In this document: piece after piece, positions 50,469 through 59,770 of the stretch | How positions within the stretch are numbered: the first letter of the stretch is position 1 | Layout of the letters: each line of letters begins with the position of its first letter | NCBI RefSeq assembly: GCF_030814995.1 | Contig: NZ_JAUSVX010000007.1 | Coordinates: 124,001 to 188,000 of the forward strand | DNA: 64,000 nt | Source: Labrys wisconsinensis | GTDB taxonomy: Bacteria; Pseudomonadota; Alphaproteobacteria; Rhizobiales; Labraceae | Reading direction: 5' to 3' | Position numbers and translations under genes: made by a program | The notes under the pieces: generated by a model | Database searches by the model: none | The model's input: only the letters and a program-made list of their open reading frames with translations | What the model was told of the DNA's origin: nothing

Positions 50469-50482
50469 TGGAACCGGTTCAT
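50469..50482. promoter_or_regulatory. LacI-family operator palindrome
   Basis: TGGAACCGGTTCAT contains the perfect 10-bp palindrome GAACCGGTTC (50471-50480) with the central CG typical of LacI/GalR-family operators. It is 92 bp upstream of the LacI start and 57 bp upstream of the aminotransferase start. It overlaps the region expected for the aminotransferase promoter. Confidence 0.6.
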
Positions 50483-50485
50483 TGA

Positions 50486-51772
<1,287 letters not shown>

Positions 51773-51774
51773 GC

Positions 51775-53049
51775 ATGGCGGGCATCCCGCAGGAGACCGG
51801 GCCGGCGCCAGCCGCGACGCCGGGCCTCTCCGAGCGCAGCCTCGTCGCGCTCCTCGCCGCCGTGGCCTTCGTGGTCGCCCTGAACGCGACGGTGATGTTT
51901 CCGCTCGGCCCCTTCCTGGTCGCGGAGATCGGCGGCCGCGCCGACGCGCTCGGCTATCTCGGCGCGGTCTATTCGCTGTCGGCGGCGCTCGGCGGCTTCA
52001 TGGCTTCCTTCGTCCTCGACCGCTTCGACCGCCGCCAGGCGCTGGCCGTCTGCGCCATGCTCTTCACGCTCGCGATCGCCGCCGGCGCCGCCGTGCCCGA
52101 CATGGCGGCGCTGATGGGGACGCGCGCGGCGGCCGGCTTCGCCGCCGGGCCGCTCTGGGGACTGCTGGTCGCCCTGGTCAGCGACGTGGTTCCGCCGCAG
52201 CGGCGGGGCCTGGCGATCAGCCGGCTGGTCGGCACCTATGGGCTGGCGCTGGTGCTCGGCCTGCCGGCGGGACCGTTGCTCGCCAGCCTGTCCGGCGGCT
52301 GGCGCTGGGCGCTGCTCGCCCTGGCGCTCGGCGGCGGCGTCATCTCGGCCCTGACCGTGGTCGCGATCGGTCCGCGCCGCGATCATCTCGCCGCGGCACT
52401 GTCGCGGCCCTCCGGCCCGGCATGGCGCGGCGTGCTGCGGCTGATCGTCGGCCTGCCGAGCCTGATCGCCTTCCTGCTGATCGCCGCGTCCTCCTTCTCG
52501 GCCCTGCTGGTCTCGCCCAACCTGCCGGTGTTCGTGCTGCGCAACACCGGGCTCGGACCGACCGGCCTCTCTGCCGTCTACCTCCTCGGCGGCGCGCTGG
52601 CGCTCGTCGTCGTACCGCTGACCGGCCGGACGAGCGACCGCCTCGGTGCCCTTCCCGTCGCGGCCGTCGCGGCGCTGGCGACCACGCTCGTGCTCGGGGC
52701 GGCCTTCCTCGGCGAGGCGCCGCTGCTGCCCGCCCTGCCGGTCCTGGCCATGGTGCTGGCGATGCAGCTGGTGCGCAGCGCGGTGAGCCAGGGCTCGGCC
52801 ACGCGCGTGCCGCTGCCGGCCGAGCGTGCCGCGTTCCAGTCCCTGGCCGCGGCGGTCACCAATCTCGCCCAGGCGCTCGGAGCCGGCACCGCGCCGCTCC
52901 TGCTCGGCATCGGGCCGGACGGGCGGCTCGCCGGCATGGACCGCGTCGCCGGGCTCGCCATCGCCGCCGCCTGGACGGCGCCGCTGCTCCTGATGCGGCT
53001 GGAGACCGTGCTGCGCCGGCGCGACCTGCCGCCGGTGGGGGAGCCGTGA
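51775..53049 (+). CDS. Major facilitator superfamily transporter
   Basis: A 424-residue inner-membrane protein with twelve predicted helices. The loop 2-3 motif is FVLDRFDRRQALAVCAML, matching the MFS motif A pattern. The next helix contains AAAGFAAGPLWGLLVALVSDVVPPQRRGLAI, a drug/sugar-type signature given here in part. The start at 51775 lies 2 bp after the aminotransferase stop. It could export a product or import a substrate of the same pathway; having a second uptake system (ABC) in the operon makes efflux reasonable. Confidence 0.85.
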   Translation: MAGIPQETGPAPAATPGLSERSLVALLAAVAFVVALNATVMFPLGPFLVAEIGGRADALGYLGAVYSLSAALGGFMASFVLDRFDRRQALAVCAMLFTLAIAAGAAVPDMAALMGTRAAAGFAAGPLWGLLVALVSDVVPPQRRGLAISRLVGTYGLALVLGLPAGPLLASLSGGWRWALLALALGGGVISALTVVAIGPRRDHLAAALSRPSGPAWRGVLRLIVGLPSLIAFLLIAASSFSALLVSPNLPVFVLRNTGLGPTGLSAVYLLGGALALVVVPLTGRTSDRLGALPVAAVAALATTLVLGAAFLGEAPLLPALPVLAMVLAMQLVRSAVSQGSATRVPLPAERAAFQSLAAAVTNLAQALGAGTAPLLLGIGPDGRLAGMDRVAGLAIAAAWTAPLLLMRLETVLRRRDLPPVGEP

Positions 53050-53051
53050 TC

Positions 53052-54389
53052 ATGGCATGGCCCCGCGACCTCTCCGCCGCCTCGCTGCCGCCGACCTATG
53101 CGGCCAGCGGCGAGCCCGCGCCGACCGGCACCCCGCTGCGCGGCGAAGCCGCGGCGGATGTCGCGGTGATCGGTGCAGGGATAACCGGCGCCAGCGCCGC
53201 GCTCCATCTCGCAGCCGCCGGCGCATCGGTGCGCCTGCTCGACGCCGAGGCGGTCGGCGCCGGCGGCAGCGGCCGCGCCTTCGGGCAGGTCGTGCCCTAT
53301 CTGCGCCGGGAGCCGGCCCGCGTCCTCGCCGATCTCGGGACCGAGGCGGGCGAGCGGCTGATCGATGCTGCAGCGCGCGTCCCCGCTCTCGTGGCCGGGC
53401 TCGTGTCGCGCCACGCCATCGCCTGCGATCTGGATTCGCACGGGCTGATCTTCGCCGCCCATTCCGCGGCCGGCGCCGCGATGCTGCACCGGCGCCGACG
53501 GGCCTGGGCGGAGCGCGGCATCGACCTGCCGCTGCTCGACGCGGGCGAGGCCGCCGTCGCGATCGGCGGCGGCCGCTACCGCGCCGCGCTGATCGAGCCG
53601 CGCGGCCTCTCGCTCAATCCGCTCGCCTATGTCCGCGGCCTGGCGCGCGCGGCCGTCGCGGCGGGTGCGCGGCTGCATGAGCGCAGCCGCGTCACCGCAA
53701 TCGCGCGACGCTCCGGCGGTTGGCAGGTCGATCTGCGGGACGGGCGCATCCTGTGCGACAGGGTGATCGTCGCCTGCGGCATCGAGCTCGGCGCCATCCT
53801 GCCGGCCCTGCGGCTGCGGGTCCTGCCCCTCCGCGTCCACGAGGCCGCGACCGCGTGCCTGCCTCCCGACATGCTCGCCGGCGCCCTGCCGCGCCAGCGC
53901 GCCCTCACCGACACGCGCCGCCTGCCGTCCGGCATCAGGCGGACCGGCGACGGACGCCTCGTCGTGACACTGCCGGGGCCGATCGCCGGCAGCCGCGTCG
54001 GCGACCTCCCGGACGGCCTGGCCCGGCTGCGCGCCCTCTTTCCCCGGCTGAAGGACGCGGCCTTCGCCGAGACCTGGTCCGGCTGGGTCGATCTGACGCC
54101 GGACCAATACCCGCGCCTCGTCGAGCCGATACCCGGCCTGCTGGTCGGCTATGGCCTCAGCGGGCGGGGCCTCGGCCTCGGCACCGCCCTCGGCCGCGCC
54201 CTGGCGGAACGCGCTGCGGGCGTCCCCGCCGACGACACGCCCTTTCCCGGCGCAGACGGCCCCGCACGACGCTGGTTCCCGGGCGCGCGCCTCGCCGCCG
54301 CCGTCGCGGCGGCTTCCTTCCGCCGCATCGATGCGTGGCAGGCACGGCGCGATGCAAGCCCCTCCTCCCCCGGACGCAACGGACCCTGA
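53052..54389 (+). CDS. FAD-dependent amine/amino acid oxidoreductase (DAO family)
   Basis: A 445-residue flavoprotein. The FAD motif is DVAVIGAGITGASAALHLAAAG, with GAGGSGRAFGQVVPYLRR just after it, as in gamma-glutamylputrescine oxidase-type enzymes. The end has WSGWVDLTPDQYPRL and GYGLSGRGLGLGTALGRALAE, where the more common GHG is replaced by SGRG. Family members oxidise secondary or primary amines to imines. The ATG at 53052 lies 2 bp after the MFS stop. It is likely to release a keto acid or aldehyde that the neighbouring reductase and aminotransferase process. Confidence 0.85.
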   Translation: MAWPRDLSAASLPPTYAASGEPAPTGTPLRGEAAADVAVIGAGITGASAALHLAAAGASVRLLDAEAVGAGGSGRAFGQVVPYLRREPARVLADLGTEAGERLIDAAARVPALVAGLVSRHAIACDLDSHGLIFAAHSAAGAAMLHRRRRAWAERGIDLPLLDAGEAAVAIGGGRYRAALIEPRGLSLNPLAYVRGLARAAVAAGARLHERSRVTAIARRSGGWQVDLRDGRILCDRVIVACGIELGAILPALRLRVLPLRVHEAATACLPPDMLAGALPRQRALTDTRRLPSGIRRTGDGRLVVTLPGPIAGSRVGDLPDGLARLRALFPRLKDAAFAETWSGWVDLTPDQYPRLVEPIPGLLVGYGLSGRGLGLGTALGRALAERAAGVPADDTPFPGADGPARRWFPGARLAAAVAAASFRRIDAWQARRDASPSSPGRNGP

Positions 54390-54394
54390 CGCCC

Positions 54395-55324
54395 ATGGCC
54401 ATCCTCGCCTGGCTCCACAACGCCTACGGCCGCGACCTCATCGACGGCATCCGCGCCGCGCTTCCCGGCGAGGACATCCGCGAATGGCCGGAGGCCGGCG
54501 ATCCCGACGCGATCGACATCTGCATCGTCTTCCGCATGCCGCACGGCTTCCTGAAGCCGTTCCGCAACCTGGCGCTGATGTCGGCCACCGGCGCCGGCAT
54601 CGACCACTATCTGCTCGATCCCGATTTCCCCAGGGGAATCCGGATGGTGCGCATCGTCGACCACGACTTCGCCTCGCGCATGGCGGACTATGTCCTGGCC
54701 TGGACGCTGTTCCATCATCGCGACGTCGCGCATTTCCTCGCCGCCCAGAAGCGGCGCGAATGGGCGTACAAGATCATGCGCTCGGCCCGCGAGGTCCGCG
54801 TCGGCGTGATGGGCCTCGGCCAGATGGGCCGGCTGGCGGCCGAGCGCCTCGCCGGGGTCGGCTACGACACCGCCGCCTGGTCGCGCTCGCGGCACGAGGT
54901 TCCCGGCGTCGCCTGCTTTGCCGGCGCGGAAGGCTTCGGCCCGTTCCTGGCGCGCAGCGAGATCCTGATCAACCTGCTGCCGCTCACGCCGACGACCCGG
55001 GGCATCCTGTCGGCCGCGACCTTCGCCGGGATGCCGCCGGGCGGCGTGGTGATCTCGGCCGGGCGCGGCGGGCATCTCGTCGAGGCCGACCTCGCCGCCG
55101 CGCTGCGCCAGGGCACGCTGCGCGCCGCCACGATCGACGCCTTTCCCGTCGAGCCCCTGCCCGCGGACAGCCCCCTCTGGGACACGCCGAACCTCACCGT
55201 CACCCCGCATTGCTCCTCGACGGCCAGCCTCAGGACGATCGTGGACACCTTCGCCGAGAACGTCCGCCGCTTCCGCGCCGGGGCTGCGCTCCTGAACGAG
55301 GTGGACACCCTTGCCGGCTACTGA
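54395..55324 (+). CDS. 2-Hydroxyacid dehydrogenase, GhrA-like
   Basis: A 309-residue D-isomer-specific 2-hydroxyacid dehydrogenase. The NAD(P)-binding motif is VGVMGLGQMGRLAAERLAG, and an Arg follows the strand (WSRSRHE), pointing to NADPH. The catalytic Arg, Glu and His lie in ISAGRGGHLVEADL, FPVEPLP and VTPHCSS. GhrA proteins reduce glyoxylate and hydroxypyruvate to glycolate and glycerate. It starts 5 bp after the oxidase stop, so a glyoxylate-like or hydroxypyruvate-like product of the oxidase is a reasonable substrate. Confidence 0.88.
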   Translation: MAILAWLHNAYGRDLIDGIRAALPGEDIREWPEAGDPDAIDICIVFRMPHGFLKPFRNLALMSATGAGIDHYLLDPDFPRGIRMVRIVDHDFASRMADYVLAWTLFHHRDVAHFLAAQKRREWAYKIMRSAREVRVGVMGLGQMGRLAAERLAGVGYDTAAWSRSRHEVPGVACFAGAEGFGPFLARSEILINLLPLTPTTRGILSAATFAGMPPGGVVISAGRGGHLVEADLAAALRQGTLRAATIDAFPVEPLPADSPLWDTPNLTVTPHCSSTASLRTIVDTFAENVRRFRAGAALLNEVDTLAGY

Positions 55325-55355
55325 GCCCTCGACCCGCAAGCACAGGAGAGCGACC

Positions 55356-56345
55356 ATGATCAGACTGCGTTTCCTCGCCGGGGCCGCCCTCGCGGCCGCG
55401 CTCGGCCTCGCCACGACCGGTCATGCCGAGGAGGCGAAACGGCCGAAGCTCGATTTCGCCGGCTCGGTGACCTGGCTCGGCATGGTCCCGGTGCTGCTCG
55501 CCGTCGACAAGGGCTATTTCACCGAGGCCGGGCTCGATGTCAGCCTCCAGGTGGTGCTGAACTCGAGCGATCGCGTGCGCGCGCTGACCGCCGGCTCCGT
55601 CGCCTTCAGCAATCTCGGCCGCACCACCGTGATCAGCGAGATGGCGCGCGGCAATACCAGCTTCTACTACTTCGCCAATATCGACGATTCCCCGGGCAGC
55701 GAGGGCTGCTGGGCACGGCCGGGCTTTGCCAGCTTCGCGGATCTCAAGGGCCGGAAGGTCGCGGCCAACACCTCCGCCGAGATCACCATGGCGGGGCTCC
55801 TCGCCAGGGCCGGCCTGAAGCAAGCCGACATCGCCTATGTCAACCTGCCGCCGAACGAGATGCAGCTGGCGCTCTCGCGCGGGGACGTCGATGCGGCCTG
55901 CATCTGGCAGCCGATCCTCGACGGCCTGAAGAAGGCCGTGCCCGACGGCAGGCTCCTGGGCACGGACAAGGACACCGAGATGTTCCAGCGTTTCCAGACC
56001 ATGTCGGCGCCCGACATCATGATCATCTCGCGCAAGGTCGTCGACGAGGATCCGGTCTCGGCCGGCAAGCTCGCCGCGGCCGTGATGAAGGCGGCCGACT
56101 TCGTCAACGCCGACCCGGAAGAGGCGGCGAAGACGGTCGCCCACTATTTCCGCCAGCCGCCCGAGACCGTGCTCGCCGGCATCCGCGGCTTCAAATACTA
56201 CGGCACGAAGGACTGGCCGGAGCACATGCGCAGGCACGGCGCGCAGATGGACTATCTCGCCGGCTGGCTCGCCGAAACCGGCAAGATTCCTGCAAGGCCC
56301 GACGTGAAGGCCTGGGAGAACACCAGCTTCGTGCCCAAGCCCTGA
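55356..56345 (+). CDS. NitT/TauT-type ABC substrate-binding protein
   Basis: A 329-residue periplasmic protein with signal peptide MIRLRFLAGAALAAALGLATTGHA. The mature part has FAGSVTWLGMVPVLLAVDKGYFTEAGLDVSLQ, a typical NMT1/SsuA-type opening quoted in part, and AANTSAEITMAGLLARAGL. Related proteins bind sulfonates, nitrate, thiamine precursors or organic amines. AGGAGAG precedes the ATG at 55356. The ligand is probably the substrate that the operon enzymes degrade. Confidence 0.88.
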   Translation: MIRLRFLAGAALAAALGLATTGHAEEAKRPKLDFAGSVTWLGMVPVLLAVDKGYFTEAGLDVSLQVVLNSSDRVRALTAGSVAFSNLGRTTVISEMARGNTSFYYFANIDDSPGSEGCWARPGFASFADLKGRKVAANTSAEITMAGLLARAGLKQADIAYVNLPPNEMQLALSRGDVDAACIWQPILDGLKKAVPDGRLLGTDKDTEMFQRFQTMSAPDIMIISRKVVDEDPVSAGKLAAAVMKAADFVNADPEEAAKTVAHYFRQPPETVLAGIRGFKYYGTKDWPEHMRRHGAQMDYLAGWLAETGKIPARPDVKAWENTSFVPKP

Positions 56346-56370
56346 GCAACCCGAGAGAGGAGGCGCGCCG

Positions 56371-57216
56371 ATGTCCACGCCAGCGACCGGCGATCTCGCA
56401 CTGTCCGCCGCCGCAGCCCCGGTGGGATGGCCGCGATGGCGGCTGCGCCGCTTCGGCCGGCCGGTGCTGCTGCTCAACCTCATCGGCATCCTGGCGCTCT
56501 ACGGGCTGTGGGCCGCAGCGACGGAGACCGGCCTGGTCTCGCCGATCTTCCTGCCCTCCCCCTCGATGGTCGCGGCCGAGGCGCGGGGCATCGCCGGGAC
56601 CGCCGACCTGTGGGCGTCGGTCGCCGCGTCGTCGGCGCGCGTCTTCGTCGGCTTCGGGCTGGCCGCGCTCGTCGCCGTGCCGCTCGGCATCCTGATGGGC
56701 GCCTGGTGGCCGGCGAAGGCGCTGATCGATCCCCTGATCTCGCTGCTGCGGCCGCTGCCTTCGATCACCTGGATCCCGCTCACCATGCTCTGGCTCGGCA
56801 TCGGCGAGGGCCAGAAGATCGCGATCGTGTTCATGGGCTCATGGATCTACATCCTGCTCTACACCGTGGAGAGCACGAAGCGCGTCGATCCCCTGCTGGT
56901 GAAGGCCGCCCGCAATCTCGGCGCCGGCCATCTGGCCGTGATGCGCGAGGTCGTGCTTCCCGGCTCGCTGCCCGGCATCCTGGCCGGCCTCAAGGTCAGC
57001 CTCGCCATCGCCTGGTCCTGCGTGCTCTCGGCCGAGATGGTCGCGGCACAGTCCGGGCTCGGGGCCTTGATCTGGTCGGCCAAGGACTGGGGCAACACGT
57101 CGCTCGTCCTGGTCGGCATGGTCTGCATCTCCGTCACCGTGCTGATCGCCGATCTCCTGGCGAACCGGCTGGAGGCCTGGCTGCTGCCCTGGGAACGCCA
57201 TCGGCGCGGGCCGTGA
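56371..57216 (+). CDS. NitT/TauT-type ABC permease
   Basis: A 281-residue inner-membrane permease of the SsuC/TauC family with about six helices. The EAA loop is KRVDPLLVKAARNLGAGHLAVMREVVLPG, seen in part. RPLPSITWIPLTMLWLGIGEGQK is the usual central stretch. It sits 25 bp after the binding protein and 11 bp before the ATPase. Confidence 0.9.
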   Translation: MSTPATGDLALSAAAAPVGWPRWRLRRFGRPVLLLNLIGILALYGLWAAATETGLVSPIFLPSPSMVAAEARGIAGTADLWASVAASSARVFVGFGLAALVAVPLGILMGAWWPAKALIDPLISLLRPLPSITWIPLTMLWLGIGEGQKIAIVFMGSWIYILLYTVESTKRVDPLLVKAARNLGAGHLAVMREVVLPGSLPGILAGLKVSLAIAWSCVLSAEMVAAQSGLGALIWSAKDWGNTSLVLVGMVCISVTVLIADLLANRLEAWLLPWERHRRGP

Positions 57217-57227
57217 AGGAGGCGATC

Positions 57228-58007
57228 ATGGCTGTCATCCTCTCCGCCCGCGCCGTTTCCAAGCGCTATGACGGCCGCCGCGGCGACGGCGTGCTGGCGC
57301 TCGACACCGTCTCGCTCGAGGTCCGCCAGGGCGAGTTCCTCTGCCTGCTCGGCGCCTCCGGCTGCGGCAAGTCCACCCTCCTCAACATGTTCGCCGGGTT
57401 CGTCGCGCCGACCGGCGGCGAGATCCGCCTGCGCGAGGAGAGGATCGAGGCGATCGAGCCGCGCTGCGGCATGGTCTTCCAGTCCTATGCGCTGTTTCCC
57501 TGGAAGACGGTGCGGGAGAATGTCGGCTTCGGCCCGAAGATGCGGGGTTGCGGGCGCGCCGAGCGGCGCGACATCGCCGAGCGCTTTCTCGCCATGGTCG
57601 GGCTGTCGGGCTTCGCCGAGCACTACCCCGCCGAGCTGTCGGGCGGCATGCAGCAGCGCGTGACGCTGGCGCGGTGCCTGGCGGCCGATCCGGAGGTGAT
57701 GCTGATGGACGAGCCCTTCGCGGCGCTCGACGCGATGACCCGCGAGGTGCTGCAGGGCGAGCTCATGCGCATCCAGAGGCAGAGCGGCAAGACCGTCGTC
57801 TTCGTGACGCACAACATCGACGAAGCGCTCGTCATGGCGGATCGCATCGTGGTGATGTCGCCGCGCCCGGGGCGGATCGCGGCGCTGATCGACAACGATC
57901 TGCCGCGCCCACGCGACATCGAGGTCCAGCTCCTGCCGGCCTATGCCGGCCTCAAGCGCAGGGTCTGGAGCCTCGTCGCGGGCGACCTCGCGGCGCACGC
58001 CGCCTGA
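57228..58007 (+). CDS. NitT/TauT-type ABC ATP-binding protein
   Basis: A 259-residue ATPase of the SsuB/TauB family. Walker A is GASGCGKST, the Q-loop VFQSYALFPWKTV, the signature LSGGMQQRVTLARCLA, and Walker B MLMDEPFAALD followed by VTHNIDEAL. A perfect AAGGAGG ribosome-binding site precedes the ATG at 57228. It is the last gene of the LacI-linked operon; a hairpin lies right after the stop. Confidence 0.92.
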   Translation: MAVILSARAVSKRYDGRRGDGVLALDTVSLEVRQGEFLCLLGASGCGKSTLLNMFAGFVAPTGGEIRLREERIEAIEPRCGMVFQSYALFPWKTVRENVGFGPKMRGCGRAERRDIAERFLAMVGLSGFAEHYPAELSGGMQQRVTLARCLAADPEVMLMDEPFAALDAMTREVLQGELMRIQRQSGKTVVFVTHNIDEALVMADRIVVMSPRPGRIAALIDNDLPRPRDIEVQLLPAYAGLKRRVWSLVAGDLAAHAA

Positions 58008-58015
58008 AGCGCCAC

Positions 58016-58037
58016 GCCCGCCGGGCGACCGGCGGGC
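58016..58037. terminator. Hairpin between convergent ABC ATPase and DUF2934 genes
   Basis: A perfect 9-bp stem (GCCCGCCGG / CCGGCGGGC) with a 4-nt loop lies 8 bp after the ATPase stop and 19 bp beyond the end of the opposing DUF2934 gene. Its position suits a bidirectional terminator; no T-run is present. Confidence 0.55.
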
Positions 58038-58056
58038 AGGCACGCTGGAAGAACCC

Positions 58057-58320
58057 TCAGGCCACCTTCTTGCCCGCCTCGGTCTTTGCTGCCGCGGCCT
58101 TGGCCGGCGCGGCTTTCGCCGGCCTGGGGCTCTCCTGCTGCTGCTGGGCTCCGGCGTCGCCGAAGGAAGGTTCCAGCGTCGAGCGGCGGGCATCCTCATA
58201 GCCGATCGTCTCGCGTGCCATCTCCCAGTGGCGCTGCTCGCGCCCCTCGGGCTTTCCTTCGTTGAGCCAGATCTCGTAGGCCTTCAGCCGGACCCGGTCC
58301 TCGTGCGAATGCTGCGACAT
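58057..58320 (-). CDS. DUF2934 protein
   Basis: An 87-residue protein. Residues 5-45 are the DUF2934 domain (HEDRVRLKAYEIWLNEGKPEGREQRHWEMA in parts), a short helix pair common in rhizobial stress-related proteins of unknown role. The rest is an Ala/Lys/Pro-rich tail (KAAPAKAAAAKTEAGKKVA) resembling a histone H1-like DNA-binding tail. GGAGAG precedes the ATG at 58320. The 296 bp upstream to 58616 hold no clear gene or element. Confidence 0.8.
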   Translation of the reverse strand: MSQHSHEDRVRLKAYEIWLNEGKPEGREQRHWEMARETIGYEDARRSTLEPSFGDAGAQQQQESPRPAKAAPAKAAAAKTEAGKKVA

Positions 58321-58616
58321 GCCTGTCTCTCCTGATCGCTCGCCCAATCCCGACGAAGGTCGAAGGCCGCGCCGAGCCGTCGGCCGACCGACGCGGTCTG
58401 CCGGCGATCCCGCTCGTCGGATCGGCGCGCCACACATAGCGGCCGGCGGTCGCGGCCCCACCACCCCAGGAGCGGTGGAAACCCGATCAACCAGCCATGC
58501 CCTCGAACCCCCGTTCCCACGCTGCAGCAACGTGCCGGGCCGGCGAATGTTCCGCCACGGACGCGTCCTCACGGTCCCTTGAACGGGAAAGTCCCACCCC
58601 TCGCCGCACGGACGTT

Positions 58617-59711
58617 TCAGGTCCCTCGGGGGAAGTCGTAGGGCAGGAGCCGCATGTTGGCGAAGCCCTGCTCACCGAGGCGGGTCCAGAGCAGCGTGCG
58701 GTCGCGGAAGCCGAAATAGGAGCCGGCGATCCGCCTGACGAGGTCGTCGCCGCCTTCCACCGCATCGGTCATCACCTCGCCCACCGCCTTGCCGAAGGCC
58801 TGGAACACCTCGGCCGGGAACTGGCGGAACTGCACGCCCTTGGCGACGAAATCGGCCAGGACAGCGGGCGTGCGGGCATTGTATTGGGCGAGCGAACGGA
58901 TGTTCTCCTCGGCGCAGGCCGCCTCCACCGCCGCCTGCTGCGCCTTGGGCAGGGCCTCGAACCGCTCGCGGTTGATCTGGAGCTGGAAGGCCATGCAGGG
59001 ATCCTGGAACCCCGGCCAGTAGCAGAACTTCGCAACGTCCTGGAAGCCGAAGGGCGCATCGTTGACCGGGCCCATGAACTCGGCCGCGTCGAGCTCGCCG
59101 GCCCGCAGCTTGCCGACGATCTCGCCGCCGGGCATCAGCAGCTGCACCACGCCGAGCTTGCTGAGGGCCTGGCCCGCCAGCCCCGGGATGCGGAAGCGCA
59201 GGCCCTTGAGGTCGGCGACGCCCGATATCTCCCGGGTGAACCAGCCGCCGAACTGCGCACCGGTGTTGCCGGCGAGGAAGGCGCGGATGCCGAAGCGCGC
59301 CGCCAGCTCGTTCCAGAGGGCCTGGCCGCCGCCGTCATAGACCCAGGCGTTGAGCTCGCCCGCCGTCAGGCCGAACGGCACCGCCGAGAAGAAGGCGAAG
59401 GCCGGCGAGCGCGCCAGGTCGTAGGCGGCGGTGCCGTGCGCCATCTCCACCTTGCCATTCGTCACCGCATCCATGTTCTCCTGGCCGGGGACGAGCTCGC
59501 CGACGGGATAGAGCCGCACCAGGAGCTTGCCCTCGGTGAGCACGCCGATTCGGTCGGCGAGGCGCTGCGCCCCCACCCCGGCGCCAGGCAGGTCCTTGGG
59601 CCAGGCCGTGACCATGCGCCATTCGACCAGGCCCTGGGCGATGGCGGGCGCGGCGACGAGGCCGGCGGCTGCGGCCGCGGCGCCTGCGATCATGGTGCGG
59701 CGTGTCGTCAT
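58617..59711 (-). CDS. TRAP transporter substrate-binding protein, TakP-like
   Basis: A 364-residue periplasmic DctP-family protein with a twin-arginine signal (TTRRTMIAGAAAAAAGLVAAPAIA). The sequence follows the alpha-keto-acid-binding protein TakP closely in pattern: VTAWPKDLPGAGVGAQRLADRI, FFSAVPFGLTAGELNAWVY and GNTGAQFGGWFTREI. The binding-site stretch LRFRIPGLAGQALSKLG contains the usual ligand Arg. No TRAP membrane subunits are nearby, so its partners must lie elsewhere. It starts 59 bp after the upstream Atm1-type exporter gene. Ligand: probably a 2-oxo or hydroxy acid. Confidence 0.87.
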   Translation of the reverse strand: MTTRRTMIAGAAAAAAGLVAAPAIAQGLVEWRMVTAWPKDLPGAGVGAQRLADRIGVLTEGKLLVRLYPVGELVPGQENMDAVTNGKVEMAHGTAAYDLARSPAFAFFSAVPFGLTAGELNAWVYDGGGQALWNELAARFGIRAFLAGNTGAQFGGWFTREISGVADLKGLRFRIPGLAGQALSKLGVVQLLMPGGEIVGKLRAGELDAAEFMGPVNDAPFGFQDVAKFCYWPGFQDPCMAFQLQINRERFEALPKAQQAAVEAACAEENIRSLAQYNARTPAVLADFVAKGVQFRQFPAEVFQAFGKAVGEVMTDAVEGGDDLVRRIAGSYFGFRDRTLLWTRLGEQGFANMRLLPYDFPRGT

Positions 59712-59770
59712 CGGCAGCTCCGGCGGGCGGACGGTCCGGTCCGCGACAACGGCAGATGGCCCGCCCTTCG

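Noticed and set aside
58319-58582. Plus-strand 87-codon frame between the DUF2934 and TRAP genes
   Set aside because: Pro/Arg/Gly-rich with no recognisable features; start codon overlaps the divergent DUF2934 start without a ribosome-binding site.
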